A DNA stretch of 17,669 nucleotides from DATLGB01 sp038258425 (GTDB taxonomy: Bacteria > Actinomycetota > Thermoleophilia > Solirubrobacterales > Solirubrobacteraceae): contig JBBSPV010000060.1 in NCBI GenBank assembly GCA_038258425.1, positions 1-17,669 on the forward strand, given 5' to 3'. Of this stretch, positions 8,776 to 16,139 are shown in pieces. How positions within the stretch are numbered: the first letter of the stretch is position 1; each line of letters starts with the position of its first letter. The position numbers were made by a program, and so were the translations under genes. The notes under the pieces were generated by a model that had not been told where the DNA came from, searched no databases, and saw nothing but the letters and a program-made list of their open reading frames with translations.

Positions 8776-9336
8776 GTGCGCCGCCCCGCCGTCCTCCTGC
8801 TGCTCGCCGCCGGCCTCGCCGGCTGCGGCAACGCCCGCACCCAGCCGCCCGACGTCGCCACGCCGCGCGCGCCCGCCGGGAAGCGGACCGTGCGGCTCGC
8901 GCCGGCCGGCATCGCGTTCGTCGCGCCGCGCAACTGGGCGCCGCTGGCGCCGGAGACGCCGCAGGTGGGCGGGATCCAGTCCGGGACCGCGACGCTGGCG
9001 ATCTGGCGTTATCCGCGCTCCGAGCCGCTGCCGGCGGGACGCGCCGAGCTGCGCCAGGCCCGGCGCCGCCTCGTGGCCGAGGTCCGCCGGCGCGGGCCCC
9101 AGGTGCAGATCCGCTCCTCGCGCATCACACAGCGGGCGGGCGCCCCGGCCGTCGAGCTGGTCGCTCGCCAGCCCGTCGCGGGCGTCCAGCGCGACGTGCG
9201 CTCGTCGCACCTGTTCGCCCGTGGCGCGGAGGTCGTGGTGGACGCCTACGCGCCGCCGGCGCAGTTCCGGCGCGTCGACACCACGGTGTTCGAGCCGCTC
9301 CTGCGCTCGCTGCGGCTCTCCAGGCCGCGCGCCTGA
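8776..9336 (+). CDS. Putative lipoprotein of unknown function
   Basis: The 186-residue product starts MRRPAVLLLLAAGLAGC, a short basic n-region, hydrophobic core and lipobox LAGC with Cys17, so it is probably exported and lipidated on the outer face of the membrane. The mature part begins with a Pro/Thr-rich tether and continues with a ~140-residue alpha/beta-looking domain (VRLAPAGIAFVAPRNW near residue 40; VVVDAYAPPAQF near 160). The segment around FVAPRNW and the final FEPLLRSLRL recall small lipoproteins of the PsbP/Mog1-like type, but that is only an impression. GTG 8776 is chosen because it directly precedes the signal peptide. The gene lies between xerD (30 bp) and mutM (19 bp). I do not recognise a function. 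Confidence 0.8.
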   Translation: MRRPAVLLLLAAGLAGCGNARTQPPDVATPRAPAGKRTVRLAPAGIAFVAPRNWAPLAPETPQVGGIQSGTATLAIWRYPRSEPLPAGRAELRQARRRLVAEVRRRGPQVQIRSSRITQRAGAPAVELVARQPVAGVQRDVRSSHLFARGAEVVVDAYAPPAQFRRVDTTVFEPLLRSLRLSRPRA

Positions 9337-9343
9337 GCACCCG

Positions 9344-9349
9344 TATCCT
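9344..9349 (+). promoter_or_regulatory. Putative mutM -10 element, leaderless type
   Basis: TATCCT fits the TANNNT -10 pattern and ends 6 bp before GTG 9356, the same geometry as at the lipoprotein gene. I could not see a convincing -35. Confidence 0.4.
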
Positions 9350-9355
9350 CGAGGG

Positions 9356-10228
9356 GTGCCCGAGCTCCCCGAGGTAGAGACGATCCGGCGCCACCTGGCG
9401 CCGCACGTCGAGGGCCGCACGCTCGAGCGCCTCGAGGTGCTCGACCCGCGCTGGTCGCGGCCCCTGGCGCCGCGAGAGCTCGCCGCCGCGGTCGACGGAC
9501 GCCGGGTGCGACGCCTCGGGCGCCGGGGCAAGTACCTCGTCCTCGAGCTGCAGGCCGACGTGTTCCTGCTCATGCACCTGCGCATGACCGGGACGCTGCT
9601 GCTCGACCCGGCCGAGACGTCCAGGCACACGCGCGTGGCCTTCGACCTCGGCGACGTCGGCCTGCGCTTCGTCGACCCGCGCCGCTTCGGGACGGGCGAG
9701 CTCGCGCTCGGCGAGGACGCCTTGCAGGCGTTCTTCGCCGCCCGGCTCGGCGTGGAGCCGCTCGATCCCGCGGCCTTCACCGCCGCTCATCTGCGCGGCC
9801 TGACGCGCCGCAGCCGCGCCCCGATCAAGGCCTTCCTGCTCGACCAGCGCAAGGTCGCCGGGGTGGGCAACATCTACGCCGACGAGGCGCTCTTCATGGC
9901 CGGGATCCATCCGCTGCGGCCCGCGGACCGCCTGCGCGCGGCGCAGGTGGAGCGGTTGCGCGACGCCGTGGTGGCCGCGCTGGAGGCCGGCATCGCGGCC
10001 AAGGGCGCCACGATCGACGACTTCCGCGACCCCGACGGGGTCCAGGGGTCCTTCCAGGATCGGTTCCTCGTGCACCTCCGCGCGGGCGAGCCGTGCGTGG
10101 ACTGCGGCACGACGGTGGTCAAGCTCCGGGCCGCAGGGCGCGGCACCTACGTCTGCCCGCGGTGTCAGCCCGTTCCGCGGCGGGCGCGCCGACGGGCGGT
10201 CAGGCCGCCTCGGCGAGCAGCCGCTTGA
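9356..10228 (+). CDS. mutM: Formamidopyrimidine-DNA glycosylase (Fpg/MutM)
   Basis: Fpg removes 8-oxoguanine and formamidopyrimidines from DNA and nicks the strand (base excision repair). The 290-residue product begins PELPEVE after the initiator Met, giving catalytic Pro2 and Glu3. Lys59 in RRGKYL, the LMHLRMTG strand and RKVAGVGNIYADEALF (helix-two-turn-helix) are all present. The C-terminal zinc finger is complete: C247-x2-C250-x16-C267-x2-C270. About 18 Arg/Pro/Ala-rich residues extend past the finger, longer than the usual end. GTG 9356 is fixed by the need for an N-terminal proline. The last 29 bp overlap the 3' end of the convergent glutaredoxin gene. Confidence 0.97.
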   Translation: MPELPEVETIRRHLAPHVEGRTLERLEVLDPRWSRPLAPRELAAAVDGRRVRRLGRRGKYLVLELQADVFLLMHLRMTGTLLLDPAETSRHTRVAFDLGDVGLRFVDPRRFGTGELALGEDALQAFFAARLGVEPLDPAAFTAAHLRGLTRRSRAPIKAFLLDQRKVAGVGNIYADEALFMAGIHPLRPADRLRAAQVERLRDAVVAALEAGIAAKGATIDDFRDPDGVQGSFQDRFLVHLRAGEPCVDCGTTVVKLRAAGRGTYVCPRCQPVPRRARRRAVRPPRRAAA

Positions 10229-10460
10229 GCGTTCCGTCGCGGTCTGCGCGCACGAGCTCCTGGAAGCCGCCGACGAGCCGGCCGTCGATGATGACCTGGG
10301 GGAACGTCATCATCCCGGTCTTGCACGCGAGCTCCGACCGCCCGTCCGGGTCCTTGGCGAGGTCGATGACCTCGTACGGCACGCCGCGCTTGTCCAGCAG
10401 CGCCTTCGCGTTGCGGCAGAAGGGACAGGGATCGGTGGAGTACATCTCGACGCGCGCCAT
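10200..10460 (-). CDS. grxC: Glutaredoxin 3 family protein
   Basis: A small cytoplasmic thiol-disulfide oxidoreductase. The 86-residue product is a complete glutaredoxin: ARVEMYSTDPCPFC with active-site C12-P-F-C15, the MTFPQVIIDG segment with the cis-proline of the thioredoxin fold, and GGFQEL for glutathione binding. The CPFC motif suggests a dithiol glutaredoxin; actinobacteria commonly use mycothiol, so the actual reductant is open. ATG 10460 is the natural start. The gene converges on mutM (29-bp overlap of the 3' ends) and diverges from recO with 18 bp between the two starts, so its promoter must lie partly within recO. Confidence 0.93.
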   Translation of the reverse strand: MARVEMYSTDPCPFCRNAKALLDKRGVPYEVIDLAKDPDGRSELACKTGMMTFPQVIIDGRLVGGFQELVRADRDGTLKRLLAEAA

Positions 10461-10468
10461 TACTTCAC

Positions 10469-10474
10469 AAAGGA
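10469..10474 (+). promoter_or_regulatory. recO ribosome binding site
   Basis: AAAGGA lies 4 bp upstream of GTG 10479 and supports that start for recO. It is one of the few clear Shine-Dalgarno sites in the window. Confidence 0.55.
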
Positions 10475-10478
10475 TAGC

Positions 10479-11195
10479 GTGCCCGGCTCGCTGAAGACCG
10501 AAGCGATCGTGCTGCGCTCGATCCGCTACGGCGAGGCGGATCGCATCCTGCATCTCTACACGCCGCACCGCGGCCGCCTGAGCGCCATCGCCAAGGGCGT
10601 GCGCAAGGCCAGGTCGCGCTTCGGCGGACGGCTCGAGCCGTTCTTCCGGCTCGACATGGTCCTGCACGAGGGCCGCTCCGACCTGCTCACCGTCACCGCC
10701 GCGAGCACCCTCGAGGGCCACGCGCGCCTGCGTGAGCACGCCGGGACGCTCGACGTCGCCGCCCGCAGCTGCGACGCGGTCGGCCGGCTGTTCGCCACGG
10801 ACGACCCGCATCCGGGCGTCTACCACCTGCTCGCCAACGAGCTCGCCCTGCTCGACGCGCACCCGGCCCGGGCCACGCGCGCCAACGCGCTCGCCTTCCG
10901 CCTCAAGCTCCTGCTGGCGGCGGGGGTCGCCCCGCAGCTTTCGGCCTGCGCGGCCTGCGGTGAGCCCGAGCACCTGTCCGGCTTCTCCGGCGCGGCGGGC
11001 GGCGTCACCTGCCCGGCGTGCGAGGCTGGCGCCTTCCGGCTCGACGAGCCCGCGCACGCGTTCCTCGTCGCCGCGCTCGGCCGGCCTCTGGCCGAGACGC
11101 CGGACGCGCCGGCCGCCGCGCTCGGGCAGGCCGACCGCGCCGTGCGCGAGACCGCCGAGCATCACGCCGGCGTCCGCCTGGGGGCGCTGCAGTAG
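10479..11195 (+). CDS. recO: DNA repair protein RecO
   Basis: RecO loads RecA onto SSB-coated single strands in the RecFOR recombination pathway. The 238-residue product has an N-terminal OB-fold (KTEAIVLRSIRYGEADRILHLYT, then GRLSAIAKGVRKARSRFGG), a helical middle and a CxxC...CxxC zinc site, C157/C160 and C178/C181, as in many Gram-positive and actinobacterial RecO proteins. Length matches the family (about 240-270). GTG 10479 is preceded by AAAGGA. It is followed by dgt after 43 bp. Confidence 0.95.
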   Translation: MPGSLKTEAIVLRSIRYGEADRILHLYTPHRGRLSAIAKGVRKARSRFGGRLEPFFRLDMVLHEGRSDLLTVTAASTLEGHARLREHAGTLDVAARSCDAVGRLFATDDPHPGVYHLLANELALLDAHPARATRANALAFRLKLLLAAGVAPQLSACAACGEPEHLSGFSGAAGGVTCPACEAGAFRLDEPAHAFLVAALGRPLAETPDAPAAALGQADRAVRETAEHHAGVRLGALQ

Positions 11196-11238
11196 CCGGC
11201 GGGGGAGGGTCTGGGCCGGCTGCGAGAATGGGCGTGTC

Positions 11239-12258
11239 ATGACCGTCGCCGCTGCCGGAACCGTCGCCTCCGCCTTCGCCGCCCGCGTGCAGGCGCTGGA
11301 GCACGACACCCTGTCCCCGCTCGCCGCCCGCTCCTATCCGGCGGTGCGGGCCCGGCCGCTCGAGCCCTGCGAGCTGCGCACGCCGTTCCAACGCGACCGC
11401 GACCGCATCGTGCACTCGCGCGCCTTCCGCCGTCTCAAGCACAAGACCCAGGTCTTCGTGGCGCCGGAGGGCGACCACTACCGCACCCGGCTGACGCACA
11501 CGCTCGAGGCCACGCAGATCTCGCGCACCGTCGCCCGGGCCCTGCGGCTCAACGAGGACCTCGCCGAGGCCATCGGGATGGGCCACGACCTCGGGCACCC
11601 GCCGTTCGGCCACCTCGGGGAGGACGTCCTCGACCGCTGCCGGCGCGAGCGCTCCGGCCGCGGCTTCCGCCACAACGAGCACTCGCTGCGCGTGGTCGAC
11701 GTGCTCGAGGACCTCAACCTCACCGAGCCCGTGCGCGACGGCATCCTGCGCCACTCGAGCGGCGCGGGCGAGCCGGCGACGCTCGAGGGCAAGATCGTCC
11801 GCCTCGTGGACCGGATCGCCTACATCAACCACGACATCGACGACGCCCTGCGGGCGGGCCTGCTGGCTCCGCCTGACCTGCCGGCGCGCGAGATCGACGT
11901 CCTCGGGCGCACGGGGTCGGCGCGCATCGACACCCTCGTGCACGACCTGGTCGAGCACTCCGAGGTCGCCGGCGACATCGTCCAGGGCGACGAGATCGGC
12001 GCCGCCATGCTGCGGCTGCGGACCTTCATGTTCGACCGGGTCTACCTCGCGGAGGCCGCCCAGCAGGAGCGTGTCCGCATCGAGCGCGTGCTGCGCGGCC
12101 TGTTCGAGTGGTTCTGCGCGCATCCGGAGGAGCTCCCGGCCGATGGGCCGGCCGGCGTGTCGCCCGAGGCGCGCGTGGTCGACTACGTGGCCGGGATGAC
12201 CGACCGGTTCGCGATCCGGGCGTGGACGGAGCGCGCGGTGCCGCGGGAGCTCCCGTAG
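11239..12258 (+). CDS. dgt: Deoxyguanosinetriphosphate triphosphohydrolase-like protein (HD domain)
   Basis: An HD-superfamily dNTPase of the Dgt-like type, which removes triphosphate from dNTPs and thereby influences dNTP pools. The 339 residues include RDRDRIVHSRAFRRLKHKTQVF, the first HD ligand H87 in LTHTLEA, H116-D117 in GMGHDLGHPPFGH, FRHNEHS and YINHDIDDAL with D199 as the likely fourth metal ligand. ATG 11239 is the only suitable start; upstream ATG and GTG codons at 11228 and 11234 are out of frame. GAGAAT at 11224-11229 is a poor -10-like hexamer. The stop is 12 bp before dnaG, so the two are probably one operon; dgt-dnaG adjacency is also known in M. tuberculosis. Confidence 0.94.
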   Translation: MTVAAAGTVASAFAARVQALEHDTLSPLAARSYPAVRARPLEPCELRTPFQRDRDRIVHSRAFRRLKHKTQVFVAPEGDHYRTRLTHTLEATQISRTVARALRLNEDLAEAIGMGHDLGHPPFGHLGEDVLDRCRRERSGRGFRHNEHSLRVVDVLEDLNLTEPVRDGILRHSSGAGEPATLEGKIVRLVDRIAYINHDIDDALRAGLLAPPDLPAREIDVLGRTGSARIDTLVHDLVEHSEVAGDIVQGDEIGAAMLRLRTFMFDRVYLAEAAQQERVRIERVLRGLFEWFCAHPEELPADGPAGVSPEARVVDYVAGMTDRFAIRAWTERAVPRELP

Positions 12259-12270
12259 GGCCGGCCGCGG

Positions 12271-14058
12271 ATGGCGCGCTACACCGACGACTCGCGCGAG
12301 CGGGTGCGCGACGCGATCGACTTCGTCGAGGTCGTGGGCGCGCGCACCGAGCTGCGCAAGGCCGGCGTGCGGCGCTACGTCGGCCTCTGCCCGTTCCACG
12401 ACGAGAAGTCGCCGTCGTTCGGCATCGATCCGGTCGAGAAGCTCTACCACTGCTTCGGCTGCGGGGTCGGCGGCGACGCGTTCAAGTTCGTCATGGAGAC
12501 GGAGGGCGTCGGGTTCGGCGAGGCGCTCGAGCTGCTCGCCGACCGCGCCAACGTCACCCTGGAGCGCACGGAGGAGGACCCGCGGGCCTCCGAGCGCCGT
12601 GACCGGCGCGACCGGCTGCACGCGCTGCTGGAGCGGACCACCGCGTACTACGTGCGGCGGCTGTGGGAGTCGCCCGACGCCGAGCCCGCCCGGGCCTACC
12701 TGCGCGAGCGCGGGCTTCAGGAGCCGGCCTTGCGCGAGTTCCGCGTCGGCTACGCCCCGGACGCCTGGGACCGGGTCATCGCCGGCTCCACCCGGGCCGG
12801 CTACGCCGTCGACGAGCTCCTGGCCGCCGGCCTCGCCCAGCGCTCGCGCGGCGGCTCGGGGCTGATCGACCGCTTCCGCGGCCGGCTGATGTTCCCCTGG
12901 GCGGACGCCCGCGGGCGGGTGCTCGGCTTCGGGGCGCGTGCCCTGGCCGCCGACGACCTGCCGAAGTACCTGAACTCCGCCGAGGGCGAGGTCTTCCACA
13001 AGGGCCGGCAGGTCTACGGGGCCGACCTCGCGCGGGCGGGGGCGGCGCGGGCGGGGGCCATCGTGCTCGTCGAGGGCTACACGGACGTCATCGCCCTGCA
13101 CCAGGCGGGGCTGCGGCACGCGGTGGGGTCCATGGGCACGGCGGTGACCGTCGAGCAGGCGGGCGAGCTCGCGAAGCTCGCCCCGACCGTCCTGCTCTGC
13201 CTCGACGCCGACGCCGCGGGCCGGACGGCGATGCGCAAGGCGGCGGACGCACTGGGACGGGTCGACCGGCGCCTCGAGCTGCGCGTGGTCGCCCTGCCCA
13301 CGGGCAGCGACCCCGCCGACGTCGTCGGCCGCGACGGCGCCGCGGCCATGGCCGCCCTGCTCGACGCCGCGGTGCCGTTCGCGCGCTGGCAGGTCGACCA
13401 GGCGCTCGCGGAGGGGAACCTCGACTCGGCGGAGGGTCGCGACCGCGTGCTGTCCGAGGCCGGCGCCGTCCTGCGCGAGCTGCCGGCCAGCGTGCTGCGC
13501 GAGGAGCTCGTCCGGCTCGTCGCCGGCCGCCTCGGGCTCTCGGAAGGGCTGGCCGCGTCGGCGCTGTCCGGCGGCGGCCGGCGCGTGTCCGGGACCGGTG
13601 GCCGGGGGGACGGGAGCGGAGGTGCCGACGGCGAGGCCGGGCGCTCGGCGCGCCGAGCGCTCGACCGTCGCGAGGAGGCCGAGCACGCCTTCCTGGCCAT
13701 GTGCGTCGCCCTGCCGGCTCTCGGCGCACGCCGGCTCGCCGGGCCCGAGGTGTCCGGGCTGCTGTCCTCGGAGCTCACGCGGCGCGCCGCCGGGCACCTC
13801 CGTGCCCACGCCGACGCGCCGTCGGCCGGCCTGCCGCCCGACGACGACGCCCTCGCCGGCCTCGTGGCGGAGCTCGTCGTCCGCGCGGGCGGCCTCACCA
13901 ACCCCGAGCCGAGCGACCTCGACCGCGCGGCGCTCATGCTCGATCTCGCCCGGCTGGACCGCGGGATCGCCACCGCCCGGGCGTCCCAGACCCCGGTCTC
14001 GGACCTCGCCGCCGAGCGCCAGCGGGTGCTCGGCGAGCTGCGCCGGCTGACGCGCTGA
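12271..14058 (+). CDS. dnaG: DNA primase DnaG
   Basis: DnaG synthesises RNA primers for replication. The 595-residue product has the N-terminal zinc-binding domain (C40-x2-H43-x17-C61-x2-C64, in CPFHDEKSPSF and HCFGCG), the RNA polymerase/TOPRIM domain with E268 in LVEGYTDV and D312/D314 in LCLDADAAG, and a C-terminal helicase-interaction region of about 150 residues. Between these lies a Gly/Arg/Ser-rich linker (about residues 430-465). ATG 12271 immediately follows dgt. No rpoD gene follows; instead there is the tRNA-Asn and a gene on the other strand. Confidence 0.97.
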   Translation: MARYTDDSRERVRDAIDFVEVVGARTELRKAGVRRYVGLCPFHDEKSPSFGIDPVEKLYHCFGCGVGGDAFKFVMETEGVGFGEALELLADRANVTLERTEEDPRASERRDRRDRLHALLERTTAYYVRRLWESPDAEPARAYLRERGLQEPALREFRVGYAPDAWDRVIAGSTRAGYAVDELLAAGLAQRSRGGSGLIDRFRGRLMFPWADARGRVLGFGARALAADDLPKYLNSAEGEVFHKGRQVYGADLARAGAARAGAIVLVEGYTDVIALHQAGLRHAVGSMGTAVTVEQAGELAKLAPTVLLCLDADAAGRTAMRKAADALGRVDRRLELRVVALPTGSDPADVVGRDGAAAMAALLDAAVPFARWQVDQALAEGNLDSAEGRDRVLSEAGAVLRELPASVLREELVRLVAGRLGLSEGLAASALSGGGRRVSGTGGRGDGSGGADGEAGRSARRALDRREEAEHAFLAMCVALPALGARRLAGPEVSGLLSSELTRRAAGHLRAHADAPSAGLPPDDDALAGLVAELVVRAGGLTNPEPSDLDRAALMLDLARLDRGIATARASQTPVSDLAAERQRVLGELRRLTR

Positions 14059-14062
14059 GGGC

Positions 14063-14068
14063 TACACT
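14063..14068 (+). promoter_or_regulatory. Putative -10 element for tRNA-Asn
   Basis: TACACT lies 5 bp after the dnaG stop and 44 bp before the mature tRNA 5' end. It fits TANNNT and is in a suitable position for the tRNA promoter. No -35 was convincing at 16-18 bp. Confidence 0.35.
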
Positions 14069-14087
14069 GGCGCCGCCGCCGTCCCCG

Positions 14088-14101
14088 GACACAATTGTGT
14101 C
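14088..14101. promoter_or_regulatory. 14-bp perfect palindrome between dnaG and tRNA-Asn
   Basis: GACACAATTGTGTC is perfectly self-complementary and AT-rich for this genome. It lies between the likely tRNA -10 element and the tRNA. It is bracketed by two direct copies of GTCCCCGG (14081-14088 and 14111-14118), the second being the start of the tRNA acceptor stem. An operator or a recombination/nuclease target is possible; no function is established. Confidence 0.45.
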
Positions 14102-14111
14102 AGTAATGCGG

Positions 14112-14182
14112 TCCCCGGTGATGTAATGGCAACATACTTGACTGTTAATCAAGGTTTGGTGGTTCGAGTCCACCCCGGGGAG
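14112..14182 (+). tRNA. tRNA-Asn (anticodon GTT)
   Basis: A complete cloverleaf can be folded by hand. Acceptor arms are TCCCCGG (14112-14118) and CCGGGGA (14175-14181) with discriminator G14182. The D stem is ATGT/ACAT with a 7-base GG-containing loop. The anticodon stem CTTGA/TCAAG carries loop CTGTTAA, with anticodon GTT at 14144-14146. The variable loop has 4 bases. The T stem GGTGG/CCACC has loop TTCGAGT. GTT reads AAC/AAU, so asparagine. The 3' CCA is not encoded. No strong terminator hairpin follows; the opposite-strand HNH gene ends 6 bp downstream. Confidence 0.97.
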
Positions 14183-14188
14183 TTTCAG

Positions 14189-14899
14189 TTACAGTGAAGT
14201 CGGACCCGGTCGGGTTTGCTGCTCGAGGCGCGTGAAGCCGGCTTCGACCTCGGCGTGGCACCTTGCGCAGAGCAACACGCACTTGGCGGCCTCCGCGCGG
14301 ACCTCGTTCCAAGACCGCGTGACGCCACGCAGCGAGAGGTGGAAGCGCTTCTGCTCTGGATCGAGGTGGTGAAACTGAAGCGCAGCTTCACATCGATCGT
14401 AGCCGCACACCACGCACCCACCACCCGCCTCGGCGATCAGCGCTCGCTTGATCCGGCGTCGATGCTCGGCGACCTGGGCGGCGCGGCAGCGAGTGCACCG
14501 GTAGCTGCCGCGGCCCTCGAGGACGTGCTGGGCCGAGCCGTGGTGGCGGCAGTGCAACGGTGCTATCCGGAGCCCTGAGGCGAGCGCTCTTTCCGCGGCA
14601 CGGCGGTTGCGGGCGGCTCGTGTACTGAGCCCGTGACGACGTAGTGCGCGCCTGATGACGTCCGGTGTCCGGTTGAGGCGCCGGGCGATGGCCGGAACGG
14701 ACAGGCCCTCCGAGACGAGCTCGGTCAAGGCTTCGGGATCGACGCCGGGGTGCGAGCCGAATCGCTCGGCGCCGTTCGCCGCGAGGCCATGGCGCTTGAG
14801 GTGATAGCTGACTGTCGAGGGGCTGCGTCCGACCCGTCGAGCGATGGCCTCGAGTGAAAGCCCCTCCCCGAGGAGCTCGATCAGCAGCGATCGGTCCAT
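14189..14899 (-). CDS. HNH endonuclease with two N-terminal helix-turn-helix repeats
   Basis: A predicted DNA-binding nuclease. Along the 236 residues: HTH repeat 1 (about 3-39, LEAIARRVGRSPSTVSYHL), HTH repeat 2 (about 55-91, VPAIARRLNRTPDVIRRAL), a zinc-ribbon-like module (C117-x2-H120 and C135-x2-C138, around RGSYRCTRC), then an HNH/zinc module with C162-x2-C165, H177-H178 in LQFHHLDP, and C211-x2-C214-H215. The HNH active site looks intact. ATG 14899 begins 9 bp after the glycosyltransferase stop on the same strand. The TAA stop is 6 bp from the tRNA-Asn 3' end. Base composition is atypical: 14341-14400 counts 33 G+C of 60, well below neighbouring genes, suggesting recent transfer. It may be a free-standing homing-type nuclease; this is inference. 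Confidence 0.85.
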   Translation of the reverse strand: MDRSLLIELLGEGLSLEAIARRVGRSPSTVSYHLKRHGLAANGAERFGSHPGVDPEALTELVSEGLSVPAIARRLNRTPDVIRRALRRHGLSTRAARNRRAAERALASGLRIAPLHCRHHGSAQHVLEGRGSYRCTRCRAAQVAEHRRRIKRALIAEAGGGCVVCGYDRCEAALQFHHLDPEQKRFHLSLRGVTRSWNEVRAEAAKCVLLCARCHAEVEAGFTRLEQQTRPGPTSL

Positions 14900-14901
14900 G
14901 G

Positions 14902-14917
14902 GCGAACACTAGTTCGC
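14902..14917 (-). promoter_or_regulatory. Inverted repeat abutting the HNH start codon
   Basis: GCGAAC (14902-14907) and GTTCGC (14912-14917) form a 6-bp inverted repeat with a 4-base spacer. It includes the glycosyltransferase stop codon and ends 2 bp before the HNH ATG. It could be a hairpin affecting translation, a weak terminator, or an operator for the HNH protein's own HTH repeats. Confidence 0.35.
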
Positions 14918-16120
14918 TCGCCGGACAACATCACCCGCCCACGCCTCGAGGGCCTCGCTCGCGCCCGTGGCGCCATCGTGTGCGGCCGACCAGCGCGCCG
15001 CCGCCCGGGCGTTGGCGCGCAGGTCCGGCTCCGCGAGCGCGCGATGCACCGCGAGGCGCACGGCGGCCGGGGTGAGCCAGCGGCGGGGCAGGCGGACGCC
15101 GACGCGCGCCCAGTCCGCGCGCGCGGCGTTCTCGAACTGGTCGCCGGCGGCGGGGCAGACGACGACGGCGCAGCCCTCCGTCAGCGCCCGCACGAGCGTC
15201 CCGTGGCCACCGTGCACGACCGCCACGTCGCAGGCCGGCATCGTCCGCGCGTACGAGAGCCAGGGGACGAGCACGGCGTTGGCGGGCAGGGCGTAGCCAC
15301 CGAGCCAGGGCGGCTTCCGGCCGTTGTACGTCGCGATCAGCCGCACGGGCTCGTCGCGCAGGCCGTCGAGCGCCGCGCGCAGCAGCCGGTGGTCGGCGTC
15401 GTGGGCGGTGGACGGCGCGACGAGCACGACGGGGTGCGCGGCGTCGCCGGGGGGTGGACCCACGCGCTCGCCCGGCGGCTCCCACAGCAGGGGGCCGGTG
15501 ACCCGCATCCACGCCGGCCACGCGCGGGGGTACTCGAGCTGCGGGAGCGTCGCGACGAGGGTCAGGGCGCGTGAGAGGGCGGTGTGCAGGCCGGGTCGCG
15601 GCGGCAGGTCGAGCCGGGCGCGGGCGTCGTTGTAGTCGCGGCGCCCGAGCTCGAGGCCCCGGCGCACGAGCGGGTCCCACGCGCGCCACAGCCGGGCACC
15701 GGCCCGCGTGCGGGGGCGCCGCGCGCCGAGCGCGTACGGCGGCAGCCCGGGCGCGGGCCACGGACTCACGTGGGGCACGAGCGACGCCACCGGCACGCCG
15801 CAGCGCTCGGCGGCGAGCGCCGGGGCGAGGGTGATGATGTCGGCCACGCAGAGGTCGGGCGCGAACGCCCGGATGGCCGGCACGGTGTCGTGGGCGGCGG
15901 TCACGGCGGCGGCGTAGGGCCTGACGGGCCGGTCGGCGGTCGGGAACACCTGGTACTCCGGGGCGGCGAGGAACGTCAGTCCCGCGCCCGTGGCGTCGGC
16001 CTCCCAGCGGCGCCAGGTCTGCAGGGCGACGGCGTGCCCGCGCTCCGCGAGCCGCGCGCCGAGGGCGAGCATCGGGAACGCGTGACCGGGATCGCCGAAG
16101 GCGCCGAGCAGGACGCGCAT
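14909..16120 (-). CDS. GT1-family (UGT/MGT-like) glycosyltransferase
   Basis: A predicted GT-B fold glycosyltransferase that moves a sugar from a nucleotide sugar to a small lipophilic acceptor. The 403-residue protein begins MRVLLGAFGDPGHAFPMLALGARLAERGH, the N-terminal Rossmann motif of the UGT/YjiC type with the conserved catalytic-region His. The C-terminal donor domain has PWLSYARTMPACD, then HGGHGTLVRAL (H303-T308) and CPAAGDQFENA with D327/Q328, the sugar-nucleotide binding signature. Acceptor and sugar are unknown. ATG 16120 lies 19 bp after the LLM oxidoreductase stop on the same strand, suggesting co-transcription and possibly a shared small-molecule substrate. The downstream HNH gene may be read through. 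Confidence 0.9.
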   Translation of the reverse strand: MRVLLGAFGDPGHAFPMLALGARLAERGHAVALQTWRRWEADATGAGLTFLAAPEYQVFPTADRPVRPYAAAVTAAHDTVPAIRAFAPDLCVADIITLAPALAAERCGVPVASLVPHVSPWPAPGLPPYALGARRPRTRAGARLWRAWDPLVRRGLELGRRDYNDARARLDLPPRPGLHTALSRALTLVATLPQLEYPRAWPAWMRVTGPLLWEPPGERVGPPPGDAAHPVVLVAPSTAHDADHRLLRAALDGLRDEPVRLIATYNGRKPPWLGGYALPANAVLVPWLSYARTMPACDVAVVHGGHGTLVRALTEGCAVVVCPAAGDQFENAARADWARVGVRLPRRWLTPAAVRLAVHRALAEPDLRANARAAARWSAAHDGATGASEALEAWAGDVVRRAN

Positions 16121-16139
16121 CAGCCGCCGGCGGCCCGCC

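Noticed and set aside
11005..13809. 934-codon minus-strand frame opposite dgt and dnaG
   Set aside because: Same reason: dgt and dnaG are certain, and the antisense product is low-complexity and lacks domain signatures.
14216..14578. 120-codon plus-strand frame opposite the HNH gene
   Set aside because: It is antisense to an ORF with intact HTH and HNH motifs and has no motif of its own.
14112..14930. Integrative element with att sites formed by the tRNA-Asn 3' end
   Set aside because: I found no second copy of the tRNA 3' end at the other side of the HNH gene (the CCCCGAGGAG near 14877 is imperfect and coding), and no integrase is present there; xerD is a chromosomal Xer.
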